Origin: Acidobacteriaceae bacterium
GTDB lineage: Bacteria; Acidobacteriota; Terriglobia; Terriglobales; Acidobacteriaceae
Reading direction: 5' to 3'
Length of the DNA: 7,032 bases
Assembly (NCBI GenBank): GCA_030044455.1
Contig: JASHVU010000511.1
Span: 1 to 7,032 of the forward strand
Part shown: positions 6,588 to 7,032 of the stretch, piece after piece
Position numbering within the stretch: the first letter of the stretch is position 1
How the letters are laid out: every line of letters begins with the position of its first letter
Position numbers and translations under genes: made by a program
Notes under the pieces: model-generated
The model's database searches: none
What the model saw: the letters and a program-made list of their open reading frames with translations, nothing else
Told to the model about the DNA's origin: nothing

Positions 6588-7032
6588 CTAGGGTGGAAAA
6601 CACTTCTCAGAACCATAGTATGTCCATACATACGTTCCACCGCTTCCCGACTTTCCTCTGAATTTTTCAGCCTTGCAACGGCCAATTCCGAATGGAACTC
6701 TATATGCGACTTTCGACACGATAATCGCATTCGGATTCAGTTGCGAGGAGGTTAAGAAACTTGCCAGGTTGCAGGTCATAGTTGTTCTCGCGTTGGGCTC
6801 TAGCGTTTGGATCAATTCACTAGTTCTCATGACGCTCATGTTTTCCAATTCCATATGGGGGCCATTGGCCCGAGCTATGAAGCAGAGCGGAGTCACTTCA
6901 TGAATTGAGTAGACGCTGGTGTTTTGGATTGAGAATTGCTGTTCAAAGGGATGCGTTGGATCGGTGGTAGCATATGGCTCAATTGAAACATCTGGACGTA
7001 GGGCCAACACGCCAAGCAGTCCAACGCCTGTC
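6588..7032 (-). CDS. Membrane-anchored hypothetical protein, C-terminal part (runs off right edge)
   Basis: The minus frame is open from the right edge to TAG 6590-6588, giving 147 visible codons. A GTG at 7010 could be mistaken for the start, but the frame continues upstream as T-G-V-G-L-L-G before V-L-A-L-R-P-D, the end of a hydrophobic membrane segment whose beginning and start codon lie outside. The remainder (SIEPYATTDPTHPFEQQFSI at 12-31 of the visible chain, then N-T-S-V-Y-S-I) looks like a soluble domain outside the membrane, with scattered cysteines and a Gly-Ser-rich, aromatic C-terminus. I do not recognise a named family; similar short anchored proteins are, as I recall, frequent in Acidobacteria. 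The DNA is visibly more AT-rich than the transporter gene. It is convergent with the transporter. Confidence 0.7.
   Translation of the reverse strand, partial: TGVGLLGVLALRPDVSIEPYATTDPTHPFEQQFSIQNTSVYSIHEVTPLCFIARANGPHMELENMSVMRTSELIQTLEPNARTTMTCNLASFLTSSQLNPNAIIVSKVAYRVPFGIGRCKAEKFRGKSGSGGTYVWTYYGSEKCFPP

Noticed and set aside
6193..6591. Plus-strand frame of 132 codons, and its minus-strand counterpart 6289-6603
   Set aside because: The plus frame is crossed by a strong terminator at 6265-6314 and has no ribosome binding site. The minus frame overlaps the end of the better-supported gene at 6588-7032.

Overview
The window looks like chromosomal DNA of an acidobacterium. This is inferred from three things: an Oar-type TonB-dependent receptor with a carboxypeptidase-regulatory-like N-terminal domain, a phylum hallmark expanded there; a Tat-type beta-helix (pectate-lyase-like) protein; and a moderately GC-rich composition. 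No species can be named from the sequence alone.

Layout. Positions 1-2094, minus strand: the N-terminal 698 codons of an Oar-like TonB-dependent receptor that runs off the left edge. It is fully open to the edge; the plus-strand ORFs inside it are shadows. Positions 2095-2526: a divergent intergenic region with short inverted repeats. Positions 2527-3855, plus strand: one pectate-lyase-superfamily gene interrupted by a single in-frame TAG at codon 250 and otherwise intact. Positions 3856-4347: no convincing gene. Positions 4348-4440, minus strand: tRNA-Ser(GCU), class II, with an encoded CCA and a TATAAT box upstream. Positions 4582-5967, plus strand: a 12-helix-type APC transporter most like the polyamine:H+ symporter branch. 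Positions 5968-6587: a convergent intergenic region with stacked hairpins ending in a rho-independent terminator for plus-strand transcription. Positions 6588 to the right edge, minus strand: the C-terminal part of an unrecognised membrane-anchored hypothetical protein.

How the parts may work together. The receptor and the beta-helix protein are divergent neighbours. They could form a small carbohydrate-capture unit, with an exported beta-helix protein acting on a polysaccharide and an outer-membrane receptor importing or binding a product. This is inference from adjacency. The transporter and tRNA look like unrelated housekeeping genes.

The clearest anomaly is the TAG in the beta-helix gene. 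The right-edge gene ends naturally with TAG, so there is no sign that TAG is reassigned here. A recent nonsense mutation, a sequencing error or local readthrough are the live explanations. I did not find a clearly new multi-gene system.
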